Of a stretch of DNA of 64,000 bases, positions 11,606 through 25,200 are shown in pieces (position 1 is the stretch's first letter; each line of letters opens with the position of its first letter). The notes under the pieces were generated by a model. That model searched no databases. It had not been told where the DNA came from and worked only from the letters and a program-made list of their open reading frames with translations. Made by a program: the position numbers and the translations under genes. Source of the stretch: Otis tarda (taxonomy: Eukaryota > Chordata > Aves > Otidiformes > Otididae); NCBI GenBank assembly GCA_026413225.1, contig CM048552.1, positions 28,075,001 through 28,139,000 on the forward strand, given 5' to 3'.

Positions 11606-14524
11606 ATCTAGTGTTAAATGTTTGAAGGACCTTAATTTGGGCCTTCAGGAGTCAGACAGGAGACTCAGATCCTGTTGTAAAGATAGTAATTGGAGGCAAA
11701 GGTCTTTCCCACGCAGCAGAAGTCAGATTAAGCACCTAGTTGCTTGGACTGTGTGCATGCCTCTTTCACATAATGTGAAGCGTCCTAGCAGTTGTGCCCG
11801 TTCAGTTGTGGGCACCAAATGCTAAAGAATAGCTGTCTGACAGCCTGCTTGGCCTTTAGCTATATTTCTAAGCCTACAAGGCAAATTTGGCCAGCACAGT
11901 GGAAGAGCAGCTACACCCAAGTAAACAGTCTGATTCAGAGTTTCTTTCCCTTGCTGAAATGAAATGTGCATAGAAGGGACTCAGCAACCCCCAATTTGGA
12001 GAGCACAGGATTCACAAACAGCAGTTTACTGCAGAAATACACTGTGCTGATGAGGAAACCTTTTTTCATCCAAACGATAACGATCTTTCCCAAAGCATGA
12101 TGTTTGTTCACCCTTTCTGGGCTGGCAGTGCTGGCACTCCTGGTTTCCAAAGCTATTCCAAGGAACAGCTCTCTCATCGCCCCGATGGCTGTGGCCTCTC
12201 CCAAAGCCCACGGATTATCCAGGGTACACAGCACAACAAGGTCTCCCGGGGAACACAGCACAAGGTCCTGCAAACAGCCCCTCATTGCCACCGACCCGGG
12301 CTGAGGTTACTTCTGCAGAACAATAGGCTGAGCCATATTTCACTGTCAGCGCGGTGACAAATGGTGGCCCGCTGAGGCTCTGAGACGTATGTAACTTGGC
12401 TGGCAATCAATGGCAAAGGTCACGAGTTGTCGTCTTACATCTTAAAGCTCACTCAATGAGTGGGTTTTGTGCCGTATTAGTCTGCGTGTATTAAGTTTCA
12501 GCAAGGAGGGGGCAGGGGAGGAGGAAAGAGATTTTTATCTGGAGTTAGGTGATGTTAAATGTTCTGAATAATTAGATAAGATTGTGTGTGTCAACCTCCG
12601 TAAAGAACAGATCATGTTTTCTGATAAAGCGTCTCTAATTCCCTCTGCCTCCCTGCCCTCCAGTACACGCATGCATGCATGCACATACACGCACTTTTAA
12701 AGTGGTTTCAGGGCTCATTAAATAAGCTGGGCTGATAGCTCTAGCAAATGTCATTCTTTCTCAATGGGGCAATGAATCCTTGCTCTGCACATTTTTGGAA
12801 GTCTCAAAAAGTAGCCAAAGTAGGTGAAAATGCACTTTCCATGGCTGATCATTTTATTTTCAGCGTGGAGCATTTAAAGCCTGACTAAGCACCCATTGCC
12901 TGGGCAGCGTCCCAGAGCTTACACCACAACAACTACCACTTCAGCTCGATTTACTTTCAAAACTCTTCTTGAATTTCCAGAGATATGTGCAAAGCTTACC
13001 AGGAATAGGCATACAAGGACAACCGCAATGTAGTCCTGGCCCCATTTGAAAGGAGCCTTGACCAAAACTGAGCCATGCTGGAAAAAACTGATGCAAGGAT
13101 GTGATTTTGCAGGGGTGTCCCCATGGGCTGCAGCTCTTTTTGAGACTGGAAGAGAAGCCAAGAGGAGGACGGGCCTCACCCCTTCTGCCTGAATCCAAGG
13201 CTGCCCTCAACTCAGGATTTAGCTCCTCCTAATGTAAAGAAAATACCTTCCTGAGCAAAATGTCATTTTGAACATTTATTCATACCCTCTCGCTTCCCTG
13301 GCTGCTGTCATGTCAGTATTATTAAATTGGGATCCATGGTAGTTTATCATGCAGAACACCTGAAAAACTCTGGGAAGCAAACTTATGACAGGGGTAGAAA
13401 CACCAGAGAAATCACAAGAAAATCATTAAGATGAAGAATGTTTTAAAGGCAGTGCCACCACTCAAGAGGTCTATCAGCCTGGGAGGACCACAGCTTAGCT
13501 TTTTTTAATTCATTGCACCCCTTGAATCTGGTGTCAGGACAAAGTATACCTAGGGATAGGCTTACTGCCACTTTTCCAGACAGGTATCTTCTACAGCCAA
13601 ATAAGTTTGCCTTCCGCACCCCAATCCCTGCAGAGGGAAACATGGGGAGCATCAGTTCCCATCAGCAGATTGTAGAGGAGCCGATGTGTGGAGTGAAAAC
13701 CTGAGCATCCCTCTTGCACAGCGTGGGTGGTAGGACCAAGCAGGGAGGCAGGCTGTATGCTTCCTTCCTGCAGATGTGTTGGCTGATGGCTCCCACGTAT
13801 GATGGGGGTACAGTCTCTCATGTGGTCTCATTGAGGTTTACTTCTCACATACCTGCTTCGTGGTAGTTTTCCTTGCTCTGGGGCCTGATTACTACGGAGG
13901 AAGCTGGGATGTGGGACTTCGGCTGGGTTGCGTGCTGTGGTGGGCTGTGGCAGGAGCCCCAGGCAGCATGTGAACAAGTGCTCCCTGCAAGTCAGTGCTC
14001 CTTTCTGGCTAACCTGGGGCACCCATGGGGCAACGACACTACGTCTGGTCATTGTACATTAAAAGAGCTGAGACCACCACACTTGACCAAAAACCGATGA
14101 ATAAGGGGAAAAGTGAAAGCAGCCATCCATATTCCCTTCCACATTTGTTTTTCCAGTGCAAATACTTCATGAGTACAAATAGATGAATGTTAGGCATGAT
14201 ATTGTTATTCACTCCTTCGAGCTCATACTTGTCTGTGAATCACCAAACTATTAGATGAAGAGCCATATATGCTGCACAAATCCGGCACCTGATGGATATG
14301 AACGAGTATGCAAGGCCGCAGGTCAGGGCAGGACTCTGCTGGGTGCGTGGAAAAGACTGCGAGACAGCACTCATATGTAAGCAATTCTTATAAGAGATGC
14401 TGAACAGGGATAACGTCAACTCCTGCTCTTTCCTGACGAGAATTTTACACTTTGTATTGATGCACCCTTGAGGAATTAAACACTGCTTGAAAATACCTAT
14501 ACCTACGTGTTTAGTGCTGCCAGG

Positions 14525-14830
14525 GGAGTGGAGGGAGGAGGCGGAGGCGAATGTGCGCTCTCCCTGCTCCCAGCTGCTGCGCAATGAGATGATGCGAGCG
14601 AACAAAGCCGGTGCTTACAGCTTTACCCAAGGATAGTTTAAAAGAAAGAGAAAGACAATACTTTTGAAACCAGGGCCATAATTACTATTTATTTCAACAG
14701 CAATTTGCCTTATTATGGTGCACAGCATTTGTTACCTAGGCAACAGGTTTCTGTAGAGGCCCGGCTCAAATTAAAGTAAATCAGGCAAGATCTAAAGTCA
14801 ATATCAATATTATATTTTAAAACCAAAAGA
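14525..14830. promoter_or_regulatory. Candidate regulatory block with an RFX X-box palindrome
   Basis: A short CpG-rich stretch (14525-14610, about seven CpGs) is followed by GTTACCTAGGCAAC at 14731-14744, a full RFX-type X-box with both half sites. Further on, ATCAATA-type words occur near 14803-14812. No coding potential is seen. The whole block reads like a conserved non-coding element, but conservation cannot be tested here. Confidence 0.4.
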
Positions 14831-17478
14831 CTAGAGAGTCAGCAATTTCACATAAGTGTTGCATTTTTAATTTTTGTTACAGGCAGATACAAGCAGCACA
14901 GTTTGCATCCAAGTAGTACTTTTCTTTACTGTGCCTGACTGATCTTCTTCGTATACATTTGCAAATAAAGTGAATTTTACAGAGTCCTGCTCTTTCCTGA
15001 GGAAATAATTGTGGGCATGGACGAGTGACATACAGTACACTGCTGCAGCCATGTATAGAAGAAGCTCCTTTGACATGTCTAACCTGCTATTTTAGTTTCA
15101 AGCCCTTGCTCAAGCCTAGCCTCTATGTTGTTTATGAGCAGGCATGTGCTTTGCTGTGGGTTCAGATGGATATTTGGCGTATATCTGGGGGAGGAAAGCT
15201 TGGGTCTCGTCACTGCCTTGGTACCTGTGCCCTCTTGGGTCACCTGAACAGATAAGCATGGACGGGTCTATGGATAAAGCTTATTCATGGGTTGCCTTAA
15301 GCATGGGTGCTTTGAGTGAAACTAATAGGCATAGATACGTATGGAAAGCATCCATCCATGGATGGAGAGCATGACATGAGGCTTAATGTCCTTATGCTTG
15401 TCTGCAAGCCTGTCTTAATCTCGTGGCATAAGAAGAGGTCAAGCACTAGCTTATGAATTCATAAACAGTGTGAAGTTTGATGTTTTTCTCACCTATCAGC
15501 AAATAATTACATTAAAGGACTGAACACTTACAAGTGGAATTTAGAGAACAGTATGCAGATATACTTTTAATGTAGCTTTTGGGGAAGAGAAGGTTGTATT
15601 TTAGGACTTTCCCTTACCTGAAGGAACACTGGAAATGTAAATCAGTGAAGAAATATAATTTTTAGGAAAGGAATTTGACTCCAACACATCTTTTAGAGTC
15701 CAAGGTAGAATGAATATAGAAAGATAAACATAAACACGTGAACTATAAATATAGTAATCTCTTTATCTCTAATTCTACTTAAAAATGCAACTCAGCAAAC
15801 ACTAGACAGCTTGGCAATGAACCATTGATCATTTTAACCTTTTTCTTGCACCTTTTTTCATTTTGTTTCTGTAAGTACAGAACTTGCATAAAAAATATGT
15901 CTTGAAAGTTTGAATAGGCCAGAAAAAGTAATAGGAAGTTTATAGTGAATGGCAATGTAGGAAGGCTCAAGTATTCCCCTCTTTTATGCAGCTCTGCAAC
16001 TATAATCTTTTAATGGGGGATTTTTCCTGCAGATTTTTGACCTATTATATGGATTTGAGCGGCTGTTATAGGCTTTCCTCTTTGGATTGGGCTTCTACTC
16101 TTGGCAAGCCACCGCCTTTGTTATCTAACCCTTCCTTAATGTACCTCAGTCAGTCTTTCTCCATCCCAGGGCTGCTGAAATATTAGGAGTCCTGTAGCAA
16201 TTATGGACAGACTCCGTAGCTGCTTTGTGGCCGCCTGTCCGTCCTGGTTGCCTGTCCTTCACACTCCTCCGCCAAAAGCAGTGCTTGGGCAGGGTGTGAG
16301 CCCGTGAGGCTGGAGTCTGAAGATTGCTACCGAGACAGTCACCCACCTTCTGGTGCCGCTCTTCAGGGCTGTGTTGTTTCCTCTTATCCTGCCTCTCACA
16401 TAATCTCAGAGAGTCCCAAAAAATCTTTGAGAGAAAAGAAAGGTCCTCACTGTTAGAGCCATTGGGTAGCAAATATTTTGCTGGAAAAACTTCATTAAGA
16501 TGTTGCAATATGACTCTAAGGTAGTGCCCACTTTCTGAGAGCCTTTACAAGTTCACGGCTGCCAGTAAATCCCACAATGGTAAACAACTCTGATGTTGAG
16601 GGAACAAGAGCTTTTTAGTAATCTTAACGTGCTTTGATGTTCTGTGCCGCACTCTGTTGGGTTTTCAAACATGCACTTGGGGAAGCTGCTTCAGTTTGTG
16701 CTGAAAATGTCAGATGCTTTTCTTGCTAATATGCATCTTGTCTGTTGATTTATTATTTCTAATAATACCAGAAATCAAATGTAGGAAAGACTGTTCCATC
16801 TTAATATGGACGGAGAAAGAGGTACACATGTTGAATCATTCGGTTGTTGGCAAAAGAAAGGAGTTTTACTCAGCTTTGGCAAAAATAGGCATTTATTAGT
16901 TGCTAAGTTTCCCCTGAATCCTTCCTGATTACCTTCTTCACAGAGCCCTAGGGAGGTGCAGCACTTTGGAGGTAACAGGTTTTGGACGAGGTGTTATCAC
17001 TGGCATCCGTGACTGTTAAAGATTAGCAAACGTCCCCTGGTTCTTTTTTTTCTGAGAATATCCTGGCCACGCACCAATTTCATAACATGCTAATTCCCCA
17101 CTTCAGTTTTAATAAGCCATTGAACTGTGTATGCCACTGGACTGTTGTTTTTGGAGCAGCTCAGAAATTATTTTTCTTAATGAAAATTATGCTTTACGAT
17201 GAAAAATGAAGCTCATGTTTTCAATTGAGAATGATTTTGTTTTGATACCTCAGGCGTCTCATGGGAGCAGTAGTCTGCATGCTTCATACTGCAAAACCTT
17301 CAGCTGTGTGGGCTTCTTAAACAAACTGCTCCTCCCTTGACCTGCTGTACGAGTTCCCGGCTGTAGGACTCATTATATGATATCTAGCCCAGCTAGAAAA
17401 CCTGGGCAACAGAGGGTACTGGAGACAGCTCCATCTTTCATGAACCACCACAGGGACAATCCTGAAATGTTTTAGTTT

Positions 17479-17585
17479 TTTAAGGAAAAAAAAAAGAAAA
17501 GAAAAATATTATTTACATTTCTGGTTATCTGCTTTAAGGAAAAAAAAAGAAAAAAAAAACTAATTTAGATTTCTGGTAATCTACT
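17479..17585. repeat. Diverged tandem duplication, two A-rich units of about 54 bp
   Basis: Units 17479-17532 and 17533-17585 both run TTTAAGG, a long A-rich stretch, then ATTTCTGGTTATCTGC or its variant ATTTCTGGTAATCTAC. Confidence 0.75.
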
Positions 17586-18682
17586 TTTTGAAAAACAAGA
17601 AATTTTGTCCAGGAAATGGATAGTTCTCACCAAGAAGTTAATTTAGCTGAAAACTTGTCATAAAAAGAGTTTGCATATTATTAACTGGTTTTCTTTTTTG
17701 AGGAATAATGCTGTCGGAGAGCTGGTCTGTGCCACACCAGAGGAAGGTTTAGAAGACTTACACTTGATGATATTACAAATGGCTGCATTTGAGGCCTACA
17801 TATGCAAAGTACTGAACACAATGGAAACTGGAAAATGTGAAATGACCACCTGCATTTGGGTGATCACTCTTCTGCTCCATAATGAACCTGTAGGCTAAGC
17901 ACTTTACTGCCAGAAAATACAGAGCATTTTACATTAGCCACAACTGCTTTCAAACAATTTCGGATTGATTTTCCAGGTATTTGGACCAGAAGGTATTTGG
18001 ACCATGGGAGGTTTTTTTAACCTGCTTGGGTACTATTTTGTTAAGGCTTGGCACGACTGCCTCTTGTCATCTATTTTCCTGTCTCTGTTCTCATTCTTGC
18101 TGTATGGTCTTAGATTTTAAAAAAGAAATATATTGCATTTTTAACTCAGAACCTGACCTGTTTTGGCTGCCCTGTGGCAGCAGCAGATCCTGTTGTTATG
18201 TTCTCAAACACATTCCTCTCCCTGTTGCAGCCAGCTCTTCAAGTCCCTGACGTTGCTGTTTACACACATGGGACTTTCTCATACTTTTGTACACTTTGTC
18301 ATAGATTTCTGAGTTGCCTGAGTTCATCACTAAGGATTTTCCTCCTTTTTGTTGCTATGGGCTACCTCAGCCAGGTTTTGCAATGCTAAAAAGAACAAAT
18401 TGGGGAAAGGTTTCCTTCTATCCATGCTGTGGATTTAAAATCCATTCTTTTATGGTATGCTTAGTGCCAACTTTTCTTTCTTTGTGAGAATCAAAGATTT
18501 TCCATCTATAATAAAATTATTTGCTGGGCCTTCTGGCTTTGTCTAAAATGCTTTGTGCATGTATGATCTCTGTTAATTTTGTGTTTTTCATGTCAACCGA
18601 ACTGCTTGGTTCTCATTTCCTAGCTTCTCTGTGGTCATTTTTTCTACCCCTATTCCCCCTCACCTTTTAACCACAGAGCAGC

Positions 18683-18702
18683 AAAAAAAAAAAAAAAAAA
18701 AA
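18683..18702 (+). repeat. A20 homopolymer
   Basis: Twenty A in a row. It has no CR1 tail or recognisable retroposed sequence upstream, so it is treated as simple repeat. Confidence 0.8.
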
Positions 18703-21484
18703 CCGAGTTCTTTAGTTAGTAGAAATCAAGTGTAAAATTTTTAGAGTTTCAGGCCAATTAAGGACTTCTCTACTATTTTAAAGGTAACAAGCACTGAGGA
18801 ACAGCGAATTCACAGAAAATTGACAGGATTTAGGCATGTTAGTTGATTTTATCGTGAAGACAAATCATTGTGTCTTCCAAGATACCTTATGTCTTTTGTT
18901 TGCCCCTTCTCCTACTCCTGTGAGACTGATGGAGCAGACACGATTCAGTGATTCCTTTGATGTCAATTGGATGAAAGCCACGGCCAAATTGGGCTATGAA
19001 CTCTCAAGATGACTTGGTATACTATTTTCTGGTTGCCTTAATAAAGCTACTGTAGCAAAACCTACAGCTGCCAGGATAATTTTAATACAACAATTGTCTT
19101 TCTCACAGTGGTATTATGTAATTATATTGTGGCCAGGACAAAAATGCCTTCAGGATATTTCTGGAGGCTGCTCTTCTACAATATTTATTTTGATTGCTAA
19201 CCTGATAGGTAAACTTCTTAGTTTACTGATCACGCAGTCAGTCTGGCTTCCTTTGTTATAAGCGACTGTATCATGCAAGATCTACCTTTGATTCAAAGAG
19301 CTTGAATTGGCTGAGGGGAGATAACCGAGCTGACAGTCTTGCTCTAAAATGTGAGTGTCTGAACTGCAGCGTTAGCTCCCATGTTTGCTAACTGTTTGGG
19401 ACATGACCAAAATCTCAAATTCAAAGACATTATTTTTTTAAAGACCTAGAGGTGTTTCATCTGCATGGGCAAATCCAGCTTGCTTCTCCCTGACTCGTGT
19501 CAGCTGTAGGGATTCTGCCTCTGTAACCTATCTGAGGGAGCTGGAGCTCCTCCATCACCAGAGGCAGATGCAGTTGGGTGTCTCTTTAGGTGACTATCAT
19601 GGCTCTGCAGAACCACGTGTGGTAGAGTAGTAAATGTAGTAGTAAATTTTCGTGATTAGAAAATAAGCAGGCATCCATCTACTAAATTGACCACAGCACC
19701 TTCTGAATAAAAAACCTAGTTGCTGTGCAGATGCAGTTTGGAGAGCAAATTAACCTTTCAGATGCTTTTAATTTATTAGTTTGTTCTGTCCAACATAGAT
19801 ATGAATGTTGATGCTTGCTTCCCTGAGAAGAGTACTGCAGTGATTGCAAACCTCTAGGTATTTTACATGTTTATTTTATCTTTTCAAAACAATTACCTAA
19901 AGCTTCTTAAAGATTAAAATTAATCAATTTATGTTTAATTGAACTGTGTTTTTTAAAATCACAACATGTATCTTTAATGCTAAGGCAGATTTAAAAATAA
20001 CCAGAGAACATAACTACTGAGACTATAATTGAACAGTATTTATGTTTTTAGTCGCTTGCTGGTTATGTTCTAGGCTTAGCATCTATGAAAGAATGTTCAA
20101 CAAAATACCACAAAGATTTTCTTTCTAGACTCCTACTTAAATTAGTTCTTACCTGCAACTGTTAGTAATCCAGTCAATACCCAGTATTTAGTATGCTGCA
20201 TCTGTAATAGAAACATGTCCCTGCACAGGCAAGTGTCTTTGACTTCAGTACAGTATTAAATAACTAATGTTGTGACAATCTTTCAGAAATGTCATCACTC
20301 CTGCTTGTCAAATGGCTCTTCAACACATTTACAAGCCAGCCGATAGCAACACAGCTTGTTAGCTCAGATTAAATAGCGGCTCCGAAGGTATAACTTCATT
20401 TACCCATCAGAAGAGACTTTAAATTTCTGTCAGGGTGATTTTACAAACCATTAAACAAGCTGCCAGGCACAGGGGTGCTCTCAGAAAAACCAGGAGGAGC
20501 AGCGGTGCCACTCAGAAGAGGACCCTGTGCGATTCCCCCACCACAGCCCCTCCGTGTCCCTGCCGTGAGTGACAACGCCCCAATGAGCTGCTCCTTGGGG
20601 AGGCTTTCTTATTGTTAGATAAATATGTAGGTATCCACACACTCAACCTCTTCCTATTTATAAAAAAAAAAATTAATCCAAAAAGCCCTTTCTACCTGTA
20701 TTGTTGTACAACAGCAAAATGGGATAACTGCCTGTGGGTCTGACATACAATCAGATCCCAGATGCAATAGATTAGGCAGCAGATAATCACTAATCCACTC
20801 CCATTTAAACTCAGGTGACAGATTATTCTTGTCCATTAATTTTTTTTTTTAATACAAACAACAAAAAGAGGAATATGGGATGAAATAAGGAGGTGGATGT
20901 GGAACTAAAATTTGTTTTTATCACCAGCTGATTCGCCTTTCTGCTTTAAAGCCTGTGTATCACCTCCAGTGGCTCTGAAGATGGACTTCTTACAGCATCG
21001 TGTCTGCTTAGCATTTTACCTGTTTGAATGTATTCATATTTAATCAGGGTATTACTGTGTATTTTTCCAGATACTACCTTGCCTACAGCTACGGCAGCAG
21101 CCTTTTAGAAGAGTCTTTTAAACAGTAATTAAATAGAATAAATATACATACAAAGAGTACAAGAGCTCTTTGCTGAGGACGAGCATTCAGGATGCAAGAG
21201 GTGCTATTTTTCTGCCTTGACCTCTAATAATTTGCATAAACCACCTGCCTTAGTTTATCCAGCTGTTAAATTGTTATAAGAGCACGTTTCTCCCCCCAAG
21301 GGTTCTGTTGTGGACAGAACTCATTAATGTTTCATAAACACTTTCAAATGCTTTTGTAAGATCATCCTGTTCGTAGTGGGTCACACTAATGAGATCTACT
21401 GATAAAAGGTAAAATACAGGTATTATTATAATATTATTCACTTTCAAACAAAAATATTTTGATGGAGTGTAACAACTATGGCAC

Positions 21485-21645
21485 CTTTACAATGAGAAAT
21501 TTATCATCATTTTTAATTAAAGCATTATTTCTAATTAAAACAGCATTAATTCTACAGCAATAACATTAATTTTTCCATTGACAAGCCAATCAAAATTCTG
21601 ACACTGATAGTCAGAGATTTTGTAATTAAATTCTTTATGACACAT
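21485..21645. promoter_or_regulatory. Candidate enhancer: dense homeodomain-type TAATTA/ATTA cores
   Basis: Within 160 bp there are repeated TTAATTAAAG, CTAATTAAAA, CATTAAT and GTAATTAAA words, then a less AT-biased stretch. The spacing and variety differ from simple low-complexity DNA. There is no ORF. The call is by pattern only. Confidence 0.3.
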
Positions 21646-21831
21646 CCCAGCTCTGATTTTTATCCATCTCAGTACACAGCACTGCCAGCAGCTTTCCACA
21701 GTAATTTAATAATTTCTGAGAGAGCAGCCATTCGTTGACAAGCTACCCTCCTCAATCCCTGTGATATAAACCTTTCCTAATAATAGAGCTTGGAGTTTCT
21801 ACTGTCTTCAGCCTCAGTTAGGAGGATTACT

Positions 21832-22247
21832 GCACCTCTCTTATGAGGACAGGCTGAGAGAGTTGGGGCTGTTCAGCCTGGAGAAGAGAAGGCTCCAGGG
21901 AGATCTTGTAGGGGCCTTTGAGTACCTAAAGGGAGCCTACAGGAAAGATGGGGAGAAACTCTTTAACAGGGCCTGTTGGATAGTATGAGGGGTAATGGTT
22001 TTAAAATAGAGGGAGGTAGATTTAGATTAGATATTAGGAAAATTTTTTTTACAATGAGGGTGATGGAACAGTGGAACAGGTTGCCCAGAGAGGTGGTAGA
22101 TGCCTCATCCCTGGAAAAATTCAAGGCCAGGTTGGATGGGGCTCTGAGCAACCTGATCTGGTTGGAGATGTCCCTGCTCCTTGCAGAGGAATTGGACTAG
22201 ATGAACTTTAGGGGTTCCTTCCAACCCAAACTACTGTATGATTCTAT
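21832..22247 (+). mobile_element. CR1 3' end fragment (about 415 bp)
   Basis: It begins at the sequence encoding [20 protein letters not shown] and runs to a single ATTCTAT tail. The coding part is broken by stops and indels, so it is an older copy. The 3' hairpin arm is altered (GCAGAGG in place of GCAGGGG). Confidence 0.93.
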
Positions 22248-25200
22248 TTCCAGCGACTCCTGAAATGGTCCAGATGCATCTATATGAGTCAGGTGTTGAC
22301 CAGAAGCATTTAGCATGAGACCTTAATCTCACCTCCCATAGCATCTATGATTGGCTCAGCTGGGACCTGGTGAGCATGGGACACCAGACATCAGCATGCC
22401 TGTAGAGAAGGCATGAGGGCAGGGTGCAGTGTGGCAGATGTGCTGTGATACACAATAATTGTCCCTCACAAGGCAATGAAAAGCCAGTCTAATTACTAAT
22501 GCATGGACACAGACAGGAACTAGGGTTTGCCCTCTTCTGAATTTTGGAAATTTTAAAGATTTGCTACTTTAGTTAAGTTTTCCAAAGAACTATCTCCATT
22601 TTCAGAAGTGAAGTTTCTTCCAGGCGGATTCAAGTGCTTTTTTTTCAGGACACTCTCAACTTTTCTTGAAAAGGATCCCTGTGGGTAGTGCTTAGCGCCT
22701 CGTGGAGGATGCTCAGTTCTGCAAAGCTGGCCATGAGGTACAGACTGCATATGCTCAGATAAAGTTTAAACCTGCTCCAGTCAAAGCTGGTGGAATTATG
22801 GCAACCAGGATTTCATAAATACATAAAACACATTGTTATACACTATATTCCAGGTCTTTTTTTTCTCTGTTTTCAGTCCTAGGACTGTCTAATAAATGTT
22901 AGATTTGTTTACACAGGGTTCCCCAAAGAAGTGCCCTCTGGAGAGAGGGACATGTGCAAAGATTTCTTCTCTATCCTACACATTTTTAGAGCCAGCTCTA
23001 AAGCAGACTGGAAAAGTGAAGTCCTGCCCTGTAGGAATTCCTATATTTTTAGTTAATTGATCATAGTGAAACATTTCAGAATGCATGGTATATGAAACAG
23101 AAAAGCTGAAATGATAACAGTGAATTGTTTCAACAGTGCAGAAATTAATTTGCAGCTAGCTTTTCAATTTACAATTCCAATGAAATTTAAGAGTTGCCAC
23201 AGAATATTTTGATCTGTCTGAAACTCTGATTCCAACAGAAAAAATACAATTGCAATTGGAATACTGAATCCTGCTGGTTATTTGCAACACTATTTGACAT
23301 TGTACACCCTTTCTTAAAAAAAATCTTTTTTTTTGAGGAGTCTTTGCTGGGTACAGGTAATGCAGCCAGTGGTTCAGAAGGAAAGTTCAGCTTGAGTGCA
23401 TTGCATGGTCGTCCAGTGGAGCCTTCCTCCCCCTGGCAGGGTGCCTAGGAAAGACAGCCTGCAAATACAGGCACCTAATGTAGGATTTAGGTGCTATACA
23501 GCACCTACATTTGTATAAATTATGTTAATATTTATATAAATATATACAAAGGCTCCTGTTTATATGTAAATAAAACACCTCACTATGGATTTTCCTCAAC
23601 CCCACATAATCAGTTTTTGCAGTAGAAAGGGGATGATCAGCAATTTACCAGAGGATATCGTGTGGCAGAAAGAACATTGTGACTGCCCAGTTCCTTCATT
23701 CATTGCTTGGAAAAACAAATCTTAGCTCTTCAAGAAGGCAAGCAGGCTCAGCTTTACAGGTTTATTGTACAGCCATAAGGTATACATACTTGAAAGACAA
23801 AAAATCAGTTTTAAACATAGGTGCTTGATGTCTACTGGAAGCGAGCTGCACCCCCTCCCCCCATACCCTGTCCAGAATGAAGTGGAGGCTACATTTGCCA
23901 GGAGTCTGTACGTGGAGCACTGCTGATAAACTGCAGTTTTCCTAACTTAATGTACAAATCTGTTACCTGTTAACCTGAAATAGCTTTCAAGAACTCTGAA
24001 AGTAATAAGTAACAATGATGTTGCCGCTTTATGAAAAATATTGAGGTCCTAAGGAGACCACTTGCTTTGCTATTGACCTACTGAATGCTATGACATTTTA
24101 AAATGTAGGCCAGAGGGCCAGAGTTGGCCTAGAGATCCCCCTTTTTTTTTTTTTTTTTTCTGGAGAGATTGAAAGCTGTGAATTTCTACTACAATGACCA
24201 AAAGAAGGTAACTGACCATAAGAGACATCTACAAACTTACAAATAGTGGAGCATTAAAGATCAAACAGCGCACTCCTCCCCAGTCAGCTATGGGGATACA
24301 GTTGGTAAGCAAGTGGCCCTTCCTTTCGAAACTTCTCCTGATCTTGTCTCTAAAGTACGTAAGGCTTTTCCCAGCTATATGGATGACCTTCTGGACCTTT
24401 GACTTTTAATGAAACACAGAAACAAAATGTTCCTTTGTGAGCCTCATGAACATGGAAAGGAACTTTTCTTGCAAGCTTTCCATTTTACACAATACTTTTT
24501 GAAGGTCTGCCAACTGTATCAACAGCAAAACAACACTGGATTGTGTTTAACAGAAGTTAAAAATAAGATGTTTACGCCCCAGAAACTACAATCACGTTGA
24601 TGACCCTTGTAACACAGCCATAGCACAATTGCAAGGAAAGATGCTTCCATTTGCTACAGGAGGCCTACAGTTCCCACTGATACCTGGAAGTGGAAGTACC
24701 CTTAAAAGTATGTGAACGGTCATCTGGACGCAGCAAAATCTCCACCAGAGCAGCTGAACCCTGCTCTACTGAAAAGATGGAATGAGACAGTGAAGGGCCT
24801 CGACTTTGCCCACGGCACCTGCAGAGCCTGAGTGCCCCCCTGTGATTTGGAAGCTGCTGACCTGGCAAAGCACTGTCAAACAAAAGTGACAGCTGCTCCT
24901 GTCACCTCCTATCTTCTCTGCAGCTCAAGGAGAGAAGCTCACTGTAGAGAAGATCTGGGGATGATGTCTTCTGAGTGTCTGACAGAGCCTGGCCATTTCA
25001 TTGCTTCTCCCTGTATGCCATAGAGGATACAAAAAACGCCTTTATGCCATTGGGACAAGAATTTGGGGCTCGCTTCTTCAAAAAATTGGAGTCATAGCAT
25101 GAATGTATCTGATAGATGCACTTGCTGCTAGGAGGTGCTAGACCTTTCTCACTGGTATACTCAAAAAGTGTAGGGATGTTTGTTCTTCTCAAACATGGAA

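Larger units (their letters stand above)
11606..21831. other. Repeat-poor intergenic block
   Basis: Ten kilobases with no CR1 or LTR, only the A20 run, the A-rich duplication and a short ATGC-repeat at 12667-12683. Several stretches (about 12520-12640, 14640-14830, 17080-17260, 20300-20470 and 21000-21680) have the balanced, motif-rich look of conserved non-coding DNA. This block is the best place to look for regulatory elements of CAV1 or MET. Confidence 0.5.
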
